Positions 17,717 through 26,243 of a stretch of DNA of 54,399 nucleotides are shown here, piece by piece (position 1 is the stretch's first letter; each line of letters starts with the position of its first letter). The notes under the pieces are model-generated. The model saw only the letters and a list, made by a program, of their open reading frames with translations. It did no database searches and was not told the DNA's origin. Source of the stretch: Dehalococcoidia bacterium. GTDB lineage: Bacteria > Chloroflexota > Dehalococcoidia > UBA2979. The translations under genes were made by a program, and so were the position numbers. The stretch covers positions 1 through 54,399 of the forward strand of contig WHSU01000020.1 of assembly GCA_009379925.1 (NCBI GenBank), read 5' to 3'.

Positions 17717-19051
17717 ATGCTCGACGCACTCTCCGACCGGCTACAGAACACCTTCCGGCGCCTCGGGTCCTCCGGCACGATCACGGAGAAAGACCTGGAC
17801 GAGGCGCTGCGCGAGGTGCGTATCGCCCTGCTCGAAGCGGACGTCAACTTCAAGGTCGTCCGTGACTTCATCGCGAGGGTGAAAGAGCGGGCCAGCGGCC
17901 AGGAGGTGATGCGCTCGATCACCCCCGGCCAGCAGATCATCGGCATCGTCAACCAGGAGCTGGTTGACGTAATGGGTGGCAATGCCACGCCGATGCTGAA
18001 GGCGGAGGCCGGACCGACCAAGATCATGGTCGTTGGCGCGAAGGGGTCCGGAAAGACCACCCTCGCCGGCCGCCTGGCGTTGCGGCTGAAGAAGGAGGGC
18101 CGTCAGCCCTTCCTCGTCTCCACGGACTTCGAGCGGGTCGCCGCCAGCGAGCAGCTCCAGGTGCTGGGTCAGCAGATCGACGTGCCTGTCTGGGTCGAGG
18201 AGAAGCCCGCCCCGGCCGTGGAGGTGGCGAAGCGCGCGATGAAGGAGGCCACGCGCCTCGGTGTCAACGCGGTCGTCATCGACACGCGCGGCGCGGTTGC
18301 CCTCGATGACGAGCTGGCGGACGAGTTGGCCGACCTCGCCGACGAGGTGGACCCGACTGAGATCCTGATCGTCGTGGACGCCATGACCGGCCAGGAGGCC
18401 GTCACTCTGGCGCGCGACTTCGACGAGGCGCTCGAGGGCACGGGCGTGGTCGTCACGAAGGTCGACTCAGACACGCGCGGCGGCGCGGTGCTGTCCGTGC
18501 GGGAGGTGACGGGCCTCCCGATCAAGTTCATCACCACGGGCGAGCGTCTGGAGGCGCTGGAGGAGTTCCACCCGGACCGCTTCGCCTCGCGTGTGCTCGG
18601 CATGGGCGACATCGTCTCGCTGGTCGAGAAGGCAAAGGACACGATGGGCGAGCGCGACGTCAAGGACGTCGCCAAGCGCATGCGCTCCGGCCAGTTCGAC
18701 CTCGAGGACTTCCTGCAGCAGATGCAGCATATGAAGCAGATGGGCCCGTTGTCCGGCCTGCTGGAGATGCTGCCCGGCGCGGGAGCCGCGGCCAAGCAGT
18801 TGAGCGGCGTCGACCTGGACGACCGCTTCTTCCGGCAGAGCGAGGCGATCGTGCTCTCGATGACCATCGAGGAGCGGCGCAACCCCGATCTGCTCAACGG
18901 TTCGCGACGGCGTCGCATCGCGCGCGGGTCGGGCACGACGCCGGCCGAAGTGAACCGCCTCTTGAACCAGTTCAAGGAAGCGAAGAAACTGATGCATGCC
19001 ATGACCAGCGGCAAGGGCGCCGGTGGTCTCATGCGTATGCTGGGCATGTAG
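17717..19051 (+). CDS. ffh: Signal recognition particle protein Ffh, divergent GTPase motifs
   Basis: 444 residues. N domain (ALREVRIALLEADVNFKVVRDFI), G domain and Met-rich M domain (LQQMQHMKQMGPLSGLLEMLPG, SRRRRIARGSGTTPAEVNRLLNQF, GLMRMLGM) are all present, so it should bind 4.5S RNA and signal peptides and target proteins to the membrane. The G1 loop is GAKGSGKTT (107-115), acceptable; the usual DVYRPAA block reads DFERVAA, and the G3 block DTAGR reads DTRGA. G4 TKVDSDTRGG is close to normal. The ATG follows a -10 by six bases. Downstream rpsP, khpA and rimM complete the common cluster. Confidence 0.93.
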   Translation: MLDALSDRLQNTFRRLGSSGTITEKDLDEALREVRIALLEADVNFKVVRDFIARVKERASGQEVMRSITPGQQIIGIVNQELVDVMGGNATPMLKAEAGPTKIMVVGAKGSGKTTLAGRLALRLKKEGRQPFLVSTDFERVAASEQLQVLGQQIDVPVWVEEKPAPAVEVAKRAMKEATRLGVNAVVIDTRGAVALDDELADELADLADEVDPTEILIVVDAMTGQEAVTLARDFDEALEGTGVVVTKVDSDTRGGAVLSVREVTGLPIKFITTGERLEALEEFHPDRFASRVLGMGDIVSLVEKAKDTMGERDVKDVAKRMRSGQFDLEDFLQQMQHMKQMGPLSGLLEMLPGAGAAAKQLSGVDLDDRFFRQSEAIVLSMTIEERRNPDLLNGSRRRRIARGSGTTPAEVNRLLNQFKEAKKLMHAMTSGKGAGGLMRMLGM

Positions 19052-19112
19052 GCGGCGCGGCTCACCCGTACCTCGCGACGCTCGCCCCCTGTGAAGTCCG
19101 TGGAGGATGCTC

Positions 19113-19553
19113 TTGCTTCGGATCAGACTGCGTCGAACGGGGAGAAAGAAGCTGCCGTCGTACCGGGTGGTGGTCGCCGACCAGAACGCCCCACGTGATG
19201 GCGCCTTCGTCGAAATCGTCGGTCACTACAACCCGCGGACCGAGCCCCGGACGGTGGAGCTGAAGGAAGACCGCATCAAGCACTGGTTGTCCGTGGGCGC
19301 GCAGCCAACGGAGACCGTGCACCGTCTGATCTACGAACGCGGGCTCTGGGATGTCGCGCCGCGCAAGCTGGCCTCCAAGCCCTCGAAGGCCGAGGCGCGC
19401 GCAGAAGCCGAGGCGCGGGCCAAGGCGGAGGCCGACGCAAAGGCGAAGGCAGAAGCCGAGGCGGCAGCCGCTGCCGCGGCGGAGGCGCCCGCCGAGGACG
19501 CTCCCGCCGATGACGCGGCCACCGAGGCCGAGCCCGAGGCGACCGCCGAGTAG
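19113..19553 (+). CDS. rpsP: 30S ribosomal protein S16 with C-terminal Ala/Glu extension
   Basis: 146 residues from TTG at 19113. That start puts GGAGG (19102-19106) six bases upstream and gives the canonical N-terminus MLRIRLRRTG; ATG at 19107 abuts the Shine-Dalgarno and would add two residues. The S16 fold occupies about residues 1-85 (PSYRVVVAD, FVEIVGHYNP, HWLSVGAQPT). The remainder is a low-complexity Ala/Glu/Lys tail, probably helical then acidic, of a kind found on S16 in several phyla. It binds 16S rRNA in the 30S body. Confidence 0.96.
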   Translation: MLRIRLRRTGRKKLPSYRVVVADQNAPRDGAFVEIVGHYNPRTEPRTVELKEDRIKHWLSVGAQPTETVHRLIYERGLWDVAPRKLASKPSKAEARAEAEARAKAEADAKAKAEAEAAAAAAAEAPAEDAPADDAATEAEPEATAE

Positions 19554-19631
19554 CCACTTGCCCACCCCATTCCGCCCGCTCCTGTCGCCGGCCCAGCCGG
19601 CGGCCGGCAGGGCGGCCAGGAGAACGATGCT

Positions 19632-19859
19632 GTGAAGGCCCTGATCGAGTATCTCGCACGCGCCCTCGCCGACCATCCCGAAGACGTGGTGGTTGAGGAG
19701 GAGCACCAGGGCGACCGCATCGTCCTCCACCTGTACGTCAACGAGGACGACAAGGGCCGCGTGATCGGCCGCGACGGCCGCTGCGCGAACGCCATCCGCT
19801 CGCTGCTGCACGTCGCCTCCGTGCGTGCCGGCGTCCGCGCGACGCTGAGCATCGACTAG
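19632..19859 (+). CDS. khpA: KH-domain RNA-binding protein KhpA
   Basis: 75 residues, the standard length. A single type II KH domain with the nucleic-acid-binding loop GRVIGRDGR after the strand HLYVNEDDKG. KhpA (YlqC) works with KhpB/Jag in RNA binding linked to cell-wall growth in firmicutes. The GTG start at 19632 has AGGAGA upstream. It sits between rpsP and rimM, its usual place. Confidence 0.92.
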   Translation: MKALIEYLARALADHPEDVVVEEEHQGDRIVLHLYVNEDDKGRVIGRDGRCANAIRSLLHVASVRAGVRATLSID

Positions 19860-19875
19860 TCCCGTTACCGGCGCC

Positions 19876-20373
19876 GTGGCGGACCGCATCGCGGTCGGAC
19901 GCATCAACAGCCCCTGGGGCCTCAAGGGGCACGTGAAGGTCACCCCGCTCACCGGAAACCCGCAGCGCCTGGCCCAGGGCGCCAGCGTGCTCGTGCGTGG
20001 CGAACGCCGCCGCATCCTCGAGCACACCGAGCCCTACGGCTACCCGATGCTCCTGCTGGAGGGCTACACCAACCGCAACGCCGCCGAAGGCCTCCGCGGC
20101 GAGCTGCTGGAGATCGAGGAGTCAGAGCTGCCCCCGCTGCCGGAGGGCGAGTACTACATCGATGACCTCGTGGGCCTCACGGTTGTCACCGTCGCGGGCG
20201 ACGAGGTCGGCGAACTGGTGGAGGTGCTGACCACCGGCGCCAACGACGTCTACGTCGTCCGCCGTCCCGGAGCGCGTGACGCGCTCATCCCCGCCGTGAA
20301 GGACATCGTGCAGTCGGTCGACCTCGAGGCGCGCCGCGTGACGGTCGACCCGCTGCCCGGCCTGCTGGACTGA
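19876..20373 (+). CDS. rimM: 16S rRNA processing protein RimM
   Basis: 165 residues. The N-terminal beta-barrel (VGRINSPWGLKGHVKVTPLT) and the PRC-barrel half (YYIDDLVGLTVVTVAGDEVGELVEVLTTGANDVYVVR, LIPAVKDIV) are both recognisable. RimM helps mature the 30S head and binds S19. GTG start 16 bases after khpA, so cotranscribed with ffh-rpsP-khpA. trmD and rplS, which often follow, are absent here; a tRNA gene comes next. Confidence 0.95.
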   Translation: MADRIAVGRINSPWGLKGHVKVTPLTGNPQRLAQGASVLVRGERRRILEHTEPYGYPMLLLEGYTNRNAAEGLRGELLEIEESELPPLPEGEYYIDDLVGLTVVTVAGDEVGELVEVLTTGANDVYVVRRPGARDALIPAVKDIVQSVDLEARRVTVDPLPGLLD

Positions 20374-20409
20374 GCCCCTCGGGGCTCGTCCGCGCCTCGC
20401 GCGTCCGGA

Positions 20410-20439
20410 TTGCCGCAGCGCGGGGGTGGTTCCTATACT
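20410..20439 (+). promoter_or_regulatory. tRNA-Ala promoter
   Basis: TTGCCG (20410-20415), an 18-base spacer and TATACT (20434-20439) precede the tRNA by 14 bases. The same TTGCCG-18 arrangement occurs at the pyr promoter (34196-34225). Confidence 0.65.
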
Positions 20440-20453
20440 AGAGATCTCCCGGT

Positions 20454-20529
<76 letters not shown>

Positions 20530-20557
20530 GACTCAGTCCACCACCTCGGCATGACGG

Positions 20558-21856
20558 TCACGGGAACGGGCAGATGTCGCTCGGCTCGTATTGTGTATTG
20601 GTGTACCCGAAGGCGTTGAGCAACTCGAAGCTCTTCGGATGCTGCTCGGCGTAGGCCACAGCGGCAGCGCAGGCCGCACCTGGATCCCCGCTCAAGCCGT
20701 ACTCCGCCCGGAACGCGTGCCCAATCCCGATGAACCCGGGCGTCGATGTGGACGCGGGCGCATGCTCGGCGAAGGTCGTGGCGGCGGCCTCCGCATCGTC
20801 CGCCCGACCGGCGACGGCGAGCGTCACCATCGTCCGGTAGCGCGCGTATGTCTGCAGGGATGCCACTTCCTCCGCGCCAGTCCAGCCGTCTTCCGGCGGA
20901 TCGCGCAGCACGCGCTCGTAGAGCGCGAGCGCCTCGTCGTATTGACCTCCGGCGGCGATCGAATCGGCATCCTGCAGAAAATGGATGACGGCCCACTGGT
21001 CCTCGGGCGTCGTGACCGCCGTCGAGACCGCCGAATACCGAGTGCCATCCCACCCGCGGACGTGCCGGTACTCGCGCTGCGGTCCGGCGCCCGCTGACCC
21101 GACCGTCCCGACATCGAGGACCACCTCGCGCACGCCGTCGCCGTTGGTATCGTCGACCGACAGGGCGCCCTCCGGAACGCCGACCTCGAACGGCGGGGTG
21201 AACAGCGGGCCCGAGACCTGGTCGTCTGGCCGGTAGCCGAGCAGTACGGGGAGCAGCGTGCAAGTGTGGGCGCCGCACGTGCGGAGCTGGTAGAGCACCT
21301 CGACGCCCGGCTCGCCGTTGAGGTCATCGAGGGCCACTAGCTCAGGCGTCCCCTCGACCCCGGCATCCGCCGACGAGTGCACCACGTGCCAGCCCGCGTC
21401 GTCGCAAGCGTAGACAGCGACCGCGCCCGGAGCACCGGTTGCCGATGCATTCGCCGCGTCGATCGCGACCACGACCACCTCGTCCGACGCGTCGCCATCT
21501 AGATCGACCGCTCGCACCTGGCCACCGCCATCGAGGAACCCCCAGCGATCGGCGGCCTGCTCCAGATCGCGGACATCGCCCCCGTCGTTGAGATACGCGA
21601 TCGCCGACCCGGCCAGGTCTTCGAGCGACCGCGGCAAAGCCGGCACCGGAGGTGATCCGGCAGGTGTAAAGGCGCCATCGACCGCGCTCTGGGTCGACGT
21701 GCTGGTTGTGGACGCGGCAGGCGCCGGCGATGTGGGGACGACGCTGGCACTCTCGCTGGACTCCGCGCCCTCGATGTCCGGGTCGGAGTCGCATGCCGCC
21801 AGGGCCATCAGCGAGACTGCTGCCACAACGAGCAGGGTGGACAGTCGTTGTCGCAA
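20558..21856 (-). CDS. Lipoprotein with FG-GAP/VCBS-like repeats
   Basis: 432 residues from TTG at 21856, chosen because GGGGAGGGAG lies upstream and the signal peptide then starts at the N-terminus (RQRLSTLLVVAAVSLMALAACD, lipobox LAAC). A Ser/Thr/Pro linker follows, then Asp/Gly-rich calcium-type repeats (VDLDGDASDEVVVVAID, LDDLNGEPGVEVLYQL, DDTNGDGVREVVLDVG) typical of beta-propeller-like FG-GAP surface proteins, and a helical C-terminal half with TPR-like spacing (ALALYERVLRDPPEDGW). It is anchored outside the membrane; ligand unknown. It is transcribed away from the aminotransferase gene. Confidence 0.75.
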   Translation of the reverse strand: MRQRLSTLLVVAAVSLMALAACDSDPDIEGAESSESASVVPTSPAPAASTTSTSTQSAVDGAFTPAGSPPVPALPRSLEDLAGSAIAYLNDGGDVRDLEQAADRWGFLDGGGQVRAVDLDGDASDEVVVVAIDAANASATGAPGAVAVYACDDAGWHVVHSSADAGVEGTPELVALDDLNGEPGVEVLYQLRTCGAHTCTLLPVLLGYRPDDQVSGPLFTPPFEVGVPEGALSVDDTNGDGVREVVLDVGTVGSAGAGPQREYRHVRGWDGTRYSAVSTAVTTPEDQWAVIHFLQDADSIAAGGQYDEALALYERVLRDPPEDGWTGAEEVASLQTYARYRTMVTLAVAGRADDAEAAATTFAEHAPASTSTPGFIGIGHAFRAEYGLSGDPGAACAAAVAYAEQHPKSFELLNAFGYTNTQYEPSDICPFP

Positions 21857-21986
21857 AACGCTCTCCCTCCCCTCAGCAGCGGCCGTAGCGTCGCCGGTTC
21901 GGCTCGATCGATCCGGAGGCCAGGCGGTACAGGCCCCGTGCAGCCCTCCGCCGTCGCTACCATTCGCTGTCATCCCGGCTGCGCCG

Positions 21987-21992
21987 TATCCT
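21987..21992 (+). promoter_or_regulatory. Leaderless-type -10 of the aminotransferase gene
   Basis: TATCCT ends five bases before the ATG at 21998; no Shine-Dalgarno sequence is visible. Confidence 0.4.
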
Positions 21993-21997
21993 GAGCC

Positions 21998-23218
21998 ATG
22001 GACTTCTCCCGCCTGCTCGCCGACCGAACGAAGGGTATGGAAGCGAGCGCGATCCGGGAGATCCTGAAGGTCGCGTCCTCTCCGGACGTCATCTCCCTCG
22101 CTGGTGGCCTCCCGGCCGCCGAGACGTTCCCGGTCGACGAACTCCCGGACCTGCTGCGCGCTGCCCTCGACCGCTACGGCTCCGCCGCTCTCCAGTACGA
22201 CGCCAGCGAGGGCTTCGGACCGCTGCGTGAGGCGCTCGTCCCACACCTCGCCGCACGAGGTGTGACCGCCACCGCCGACGACATACTGATCACCAGCGGC
22301 TCGCAGGGCGCGCTCGACGGACTTGGCAAGGTGCTCCTCTCTCGCGGCGACATCGTCGCGGTGGAGGCCCCCACGTACCTCGGTGCGCTGCAAGCGTTCA
22401 ACCCCTACCAGCCCGCGTACGTCGAGATCGAGACGGACGACGATGGACTGGTCCCCGTCTCGCTGGACCGCATCCTGGAGGACCAGCGCGTCAAGTTCGT
22501 CTACGCCGTGCCGACCTTCCAGAACCCGACCGGCCGCACGCTCTCGATGGGTCGTCGCCGGCAGGTCGCCGAGATCCTCCAGCGGCACGACGCGCTGCTG
22601 GTGGAGGACGACCCGTACAGCGACCTCCGCTACGTCGGTGAGCCGGTGGCGCCCGTCAAGAGCCTCGCCCCCGACCACGTGGTGTACCTGAGCACGCTGT
22701 CCAAGACCTTTGCACCCGGACTCCGCGTCGGCCTCTGCGTGGCGCCGGTCGAGTTGCAGCGATGGCTCGTCATCGCGCGGCAGGGCGTCGACTTGCACAC
22801 CACCACCCTCAGCCAGGCGCTGGCCGCCGAGTACATCCGTGGCGGCCTGCTGGACGCGCGTCTTCCCGCGACCATCGCGCTCTACCGAGCTCGCCGGCAG
22901 GCGCTCATCGATGCGCTGGAGGCATACATGCCGGAGGGCTTCCGCTGGACCCAGCCCGAAGGCGGCATGTTCATCTGGGTCACCGGCCCCCGGGACCTGG
23001 ACACCGAACGACTCTACGCCGCCGCTATCGCGCGTGGCGTGGCCTTCGTCCCGGGCCGCTTCTTCTTCGCGGACCCCTCGCAGGGCCGGTCAACCCTTCG
23101 GATGAACTTCACCGCCGCCGAACCCGACGTCATCCGAGAGGCGATCCGCCTGCTCGCCGATGCCATCCACGAGACCTCGCGGGACAGCACCCAGGGGGTG
23201 GTGGCGGACGAGCGCTGA
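21998..23218 (+). CDS. PLP-dependent class I/II aminotransferase (2-aminoadipate/LysN-like)
   Basis: 406 residues, fold type I. The opening ISLAGGLPAAETFP, the PLP phosphate/ring segment ITSGSQGALDGLGKVL, VEAPTYLGALQAF, YAVPTFQNPTGRTLS, the Asp/Tyr pair VEDDPYSDLRY and the Schiff-base lysine in STLSKTFAPGLRVG are all in place, as is the C-terminal Arg in STLRMNFT. This is the subfamily that includes LysN, Kat-type and valine-pyruvate aminotransferases; the exact amino donor cannot be fixed. It probably starts transcription at the ATG. Confidence 0.9.
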   Translation: MDFSRLLADRTKGMEASAIREILKVASSPDVISLAGGLPAAETFPVDELPDLLRAALDRYGSAALQYDASEGFGPLREALVPHLAARGVTATADDILITSGSQGALDGLGKVLLSRGDIVAVEAPTYLGALQAFNPYQPAYVEIETDDDGLVPVSLDRILEDQRVKFVYAVPTFQNPTGRTLSMGRRRQVAEILQRHDALLVEDDPYSDLRYVGEPVAPVKSLAPDHVVYLSTLSKTFAPGLRVGLCVAPVELQRWLVIARQGVDLHTTTLSQALAAEYIRGGLLDARLPATIALYRARRQALIDALEAYMPEGFRWTQPEGGMFIWVTGPRDLDTERLYAAAIARGVAFVPGRFFFADPSQGRSTLRMNFTAAEPDVIREAIRLLADAIHETSRDSTQGVVADER

Positions 23219-23275
23219 GGCGCCCGCCGTGCCGCCGCCCGCCGCTCCGTCGTAGAGTGGAGCGCGGGAGCACTC

Positions 23276-23665
23276 GTGAGGAGGTGGGCCGTGGGGCTAG
23301 TCCTGCAGTGGTTGATTGTGGCCGCGAGCGTGTGGCTCGCGGCCGAGCTAGTCCCCGGCATCACCCTCGAGGGGTGGGAGAGCACCCTTGTCGTGGGCGC
23401 GATCCTGGGGCTCCTCAACCTCTTCGTGCGGCCCGTGCTGAAGCTGGTCTCTTTGCCGCTGATGATCCTGTCGTTTGGGCTCTTCGTGGTCGTGATCAAC
23501 ACGGGCCTGCTCGCACTTACGGCGTGGATTGCCGGGCAGTTCGATGACCTCCTCTTCTCCATCGAGGACTTCATGGCCGCGCTGCTGGGCGCGATCGTGA
23601 TCACCCTGGCGGGCTTCGTCATCGGCACCGCCCTTTCGGCATCCGGCAAGCGGCGCGCATTCTAG
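23276..23665 (+). CDS. Phage-holin-family-4 (YvlD-like) membrane protein
   Basis: 129 residues with four hydrophobic spans: LVLQWLIVAASVWLAAELV, a second around VVGAILGLLNLFVRPVLKLVS, a third LMILSFGLFVVVINTGLLALTAW and a fourth ALLGAIVITLAGFVIGTAL. The pattern GILNxFVRPVLxxxxxPLxxLTxGLF is the signature of the YvlD/DUF360 group, named holin by similarity but usually chromosomal and not lytic. GTG start at 23276 with GGGAG upstream. No phage genes are adjacent. Confidence 0.82.
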   Translation: MRRWAVGLVLQWLIVAASVWLAAELVPGITLEGWESTLVVGAILGLLNLFVRPVLKLVSLPLMILSFGLFVVVINTGLLALTAWIAGQFDDLLFSIEDFMAALLGAIVITLAGFVIGTALSASGKRRAF

Positions 23666-23835
23666 CGCGGCCACGCATCGAGGGGGCCAGGTCGCACCTC
23701 AGGAGGCGTCGCGTGGCCGGCGCTCGATTGTCACGCATCTGATAGCCCGCACCGCGCCTACCGCGATTCACCGCGCGACCGCGCCCCATACGGTGGGGGA
23801 GCGCCCGACCCCGCCGGCCGGGCGAAGGAGGCTGC

Positions 23836-25335
23836 GTGCGCATCCTGCTGGTCGAGGACGAGGGGCCGGTCGCCGAGCGGCTGGTGTCCGAGATCGAAGC
23901 CCTGGGGCTGGGCATCGAGGTCGCGGTCGCCCGCACCCGCGACGCGGCCATCCGCGCGATCGAGGCGGGTGACGACCTGTACTTCATCGTGTGCGGGCTG
24001 CACCTGCCCGCCTCAGAGGGCGACGACCCGCTGCTGGAGCACGGTGTCGCCGTCTACGAGCGGGCGGTAGCCGAGCTGCCGGGGACGCCGACGATGCTGC
24101 TCACGGGCCAGGGCGACCAGCGCGCGGCACGCGAACGTATCGCCGGCCGTGCGCCCGCCGACATCTTCGGCGTGGGCGAGCCGTATCCGATGAGTGACCT
24201 GCTCTACAAGCACGAGCACAGCGACTACATCGAGCGCATCGCGGAGGTGGCGCAGCAGTTCGCGCTGCTCCAGCGGATCGAGATCCAGCCGGCGGACCCG
24301 GAGGACCTCGCGCTCTCCGAAAGCCACGCGCAGGCGCTGCGTATCTTCGCGCGGCGGCACGGCGCGAAGCGCGTCGAGTTGCTGAACCTGGGCGGGCTGT
24401 CGGACTCGCTGGCCGTCCGCGCCACGTTGTTCGAGGACGACGACCGCGCGTACATCGCCGCGGTCTTCGCCAAGCTGGCGACGCTGCCGGAGGTCGCCGA
24501 GGAGGCGAAGCGCTACCAGCAGGCGGCCCTGCGGCTGCCGGCTGGTTCCTACGCGCCGCTGCTGGACCGCGTGGAGGCCGGCGCCGGCCGCACCGGCGGC
24601 CTCTTCTATGGCCTGGCGGAGCGCCACCCGGGCACACTTTTCTCCTACGTCATGGACAACCCGAACGAGGCGACCCGGATGGTGGAGGACCTCCAGGGGG
24701 TGCTGGGTGCGTGGCGCAAGAACCTCGGCGAGCCGCGGGGCATGCTGGTCAGCACCCTGCGCCGCCAGCGCATCGCTTCGACGGACATCGAGCCGTACCT
24801 CGTGGCGCTGGACGACGGCTGGCGGGCCTTCGAGGCGCACACGATCGCGGCGCGGTACTCGCTCCAGCACGGCGACCTGCATGGCGCGAACGTGCTCGTC
24901 GGCGAGGCGGAGATGCCGCTGCTCATCGACTTCGCGAACGTCGAGGAGCGCGCGAGTTGCTTCGACCCGGTCGTCCTGGAGCTGAGCCTGCTGTTTCACC
25001 CTCAGAGTCCGTTCCGTGACCTCGACTGGCCCAGCGTGAGCCAGTGCGAGCAATGGGACGACCTGGACGCCTACCTGGTGGACTGCCCCGCCGCCGACTT
25101 CGTGCGGGCGTGCCGCCGCTGGGCGCTGGAGGCGAGCGCCGACCCCGTCACGGTCTACGCGGTCGCCTACGCCGAAGCGTTGCGCCAGTTGCAGTACGCG
25201 AGCAACGAGGCGGAACGCGCGCTCGGTATCGCGCGGGCTGCGTGCCGTCGGGGTAACGCGCTGATCAAGTCGGACGCCGATGGACCGAGGAAGGATGCGC
25301 CGCGAAAGGAGAGAGTGACCCGTGCCGCCGAGTGA
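23836..25335 (+). CDS. Pseudo-receiver domain fused to an APH-like phosphotransferase (TCAD9-like)
   Basis: 499 residues. Residues 1-125 follow a receiver (CheY-like) fold: RILLVEDEG keeps the acidic pair, LLTG keeps Thr90, but the phosphoacceptor Asp is Gly54 (VCGLHLP) and the usual KP pair reads EP (115-116), so it should not be phosphorylated in the normal way. Residues ~160-480 are a kinase-like domain: GGLSDSLAVRATLF as nucleotide loop, HGDLHGANVL (His345, Asp347, Asn352) as catalytic loop and LIDFAN (Asp365) for metal. That layout resembles the ternary-complex-associated TCAD9 kinases (recalled family, not searched). GTG start with GGAGG upstream. The IMPase-family gene overlaps its end by 14 bases. 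Confidence 0.7.
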   Translation: MRILLVEDEGPVAERLVSEIEALGLGIEVAVARTRDAAIRAIEAGDDLYFIVCGLHLPASEGDDPLLEHGVAVYERAVAELPGTPTMLLTGQGDQRAARERIAGRAPADIFGVGEPYPMSDLLYKHEHSDYIERIAEVAQQFALLQRIEIQPADPEDLALSESHAQALRIFARRHGAKRVELLNLGGLSDSLAVRATLFEDDDRAYIAAVFAKLATLPEVAEEAKRYQQAALRLPAGSYAPLLDRVEAGAGRTGGLFYGLAERHPGTLFSYVMDNPNEATRMVEDLQGVLGAWRKNLGEPRGMLVSTLRRQRIASTDIEPYLVALDDGWRAFEAHTIAARYSLQHGDLHGANVLVGEAEMPLLIDFANVEERASCFDPVVLELSLLFHPQSPFRDLDWPSVSQCEQWDDLDAYLVDCPAADFVRACRRWALEASADPVTVYAVAYAEALRQLQYASNEAERALGIARAACRRGNALIKSDADGPRKDAPRKERVTRAAE

Positions 25336-26236
25336 GCCAACCCGACCGTCCGACCCTGGCAAAGACACAACCTCCGCGCCGGCCGCCGAGATCGACCACT
25401 CCGCTTACACGCGCCTCGAAAGCTACGCCGTCGACCTCGCCCGGCTCGCCGGTAGCTGCATCGAGCGCTCGCTCGATGAGGAAGTGACGGTCGCCTACAA
25501 GGACCACGCGGCGCGAGGGCTGCCTCCGATGGACGCCGTCACCGATGCGGACCGGGCCATCGAGGCGCTGCTCGTCCAACGCCTGCACGGCGCCTTTCCG
25601 GACCACGGCATCCTAGGCGAGGAGGGGACGCAGCACTTCCCGCCAGGGCACGAGTACACGTGGGTGCTGGACCCGATCGACGGGACGCAGAACTTCGTCA
25701 ACGGGCTGCCGTTCTACGCTTCCTCGGTGGGCGTGCTGCACCACGGGCGGCCCGTCGCGGGCGCGATCTGGGGCGCAACGACGCATCGCCTGCGGCCGGG
25801 CGTCTACCACGCCCGCTCGGGCGGGACGCTGCGCTTCGAGGGCATCGACGTGCAAACGGCCAGGCCCTCGAAGGGCAAGTTGCGCGGCCTGGGCGCGATG
25901 CCGCACGACGAGGACCAGCACGTCCGGCCGGAGCAGATGGAACCCATGCCCGACCACCGCACCCCGTGGGACCGCCGGCACGTTGGCTCGGGCGCCCTCG
26001 AGGCGGCGTTTGTGGCGGCAGGTGTGTTCGACTCCGCGTTCAACACCGGTCCCCGCGCGTGGGACATTGCGGCCGGCGCGCTGCTGGTGCAGGCGGCCGG
26101 CCGCCACATCTGGGCGCTCGACGGCGCGCAATGGCGCCCGCTCACTGGCTTCGGTGAGTCGGCCCAGGACCTCGTGGCGTGGCGCCGGCCGGTGCTGATG
26201 GCCACCGAGGAGGCCTACCACCGCATGCTCGATTAG
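25322..26236 (+). CDS. Inositol-monophosphatase-family phosphatase
   Basis: 304 residues. Metal-binding motifs are present: the glutamate motif ILGEEGT, DPIDGTQNFVNGLPFYASSVG, and the second Asp motif RAWDIAAGALLVQAAG. Members hydrolyse inositol phosphate, fructose-1,6-bisphosphate, histidinol phosphate or 3'-phosphoadenosine 5'-phosphate. The linker between the two metal motifs is longer and richer in charged residues (HDEDQHVRPEQMEPMPDH) than in inositol monophosphatase. GTG start overlaps the kinase fusion gene, so the pair is an operon; the kinase and phosphatase could act on the same phospho-compound (inference). Confidence 0.85.
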   Translation: MPPSEPTRPSDPGKDTTSAPAAEIDHSAYTRLESYAVDLARLAGSCIERSLDEEVTVAYKDHAARGLPPMDAVTDADRAIEALLVQRLHGAFPDHGILGEEGTQHFPPGHEYTWVLDPIDGTQNFVNGLPFYASSVGVLHHGRPVAGAIWGATTHRLRPGVYHARSGGTLRFEGIDVQTARPSKGKLRGLGAMPHDEDQHVRPEQMEPMPDHRTPWDRRHVGSGALEAAFVAAGVFDSAFNTGPRAWDIAAGALLVQAAGRHIWALDGAQWRPLTGFGESAQDLVAWRRPVLMATEEAYHRMLD

Positions 26237-26243
26237 GCCGCGA

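Noticed and set aside
23276..23665. Holin-family protein as evidence of a prophage.
   Set aside because: The YvlD-like group is usually chromosomal and no phage gene lies within the window.
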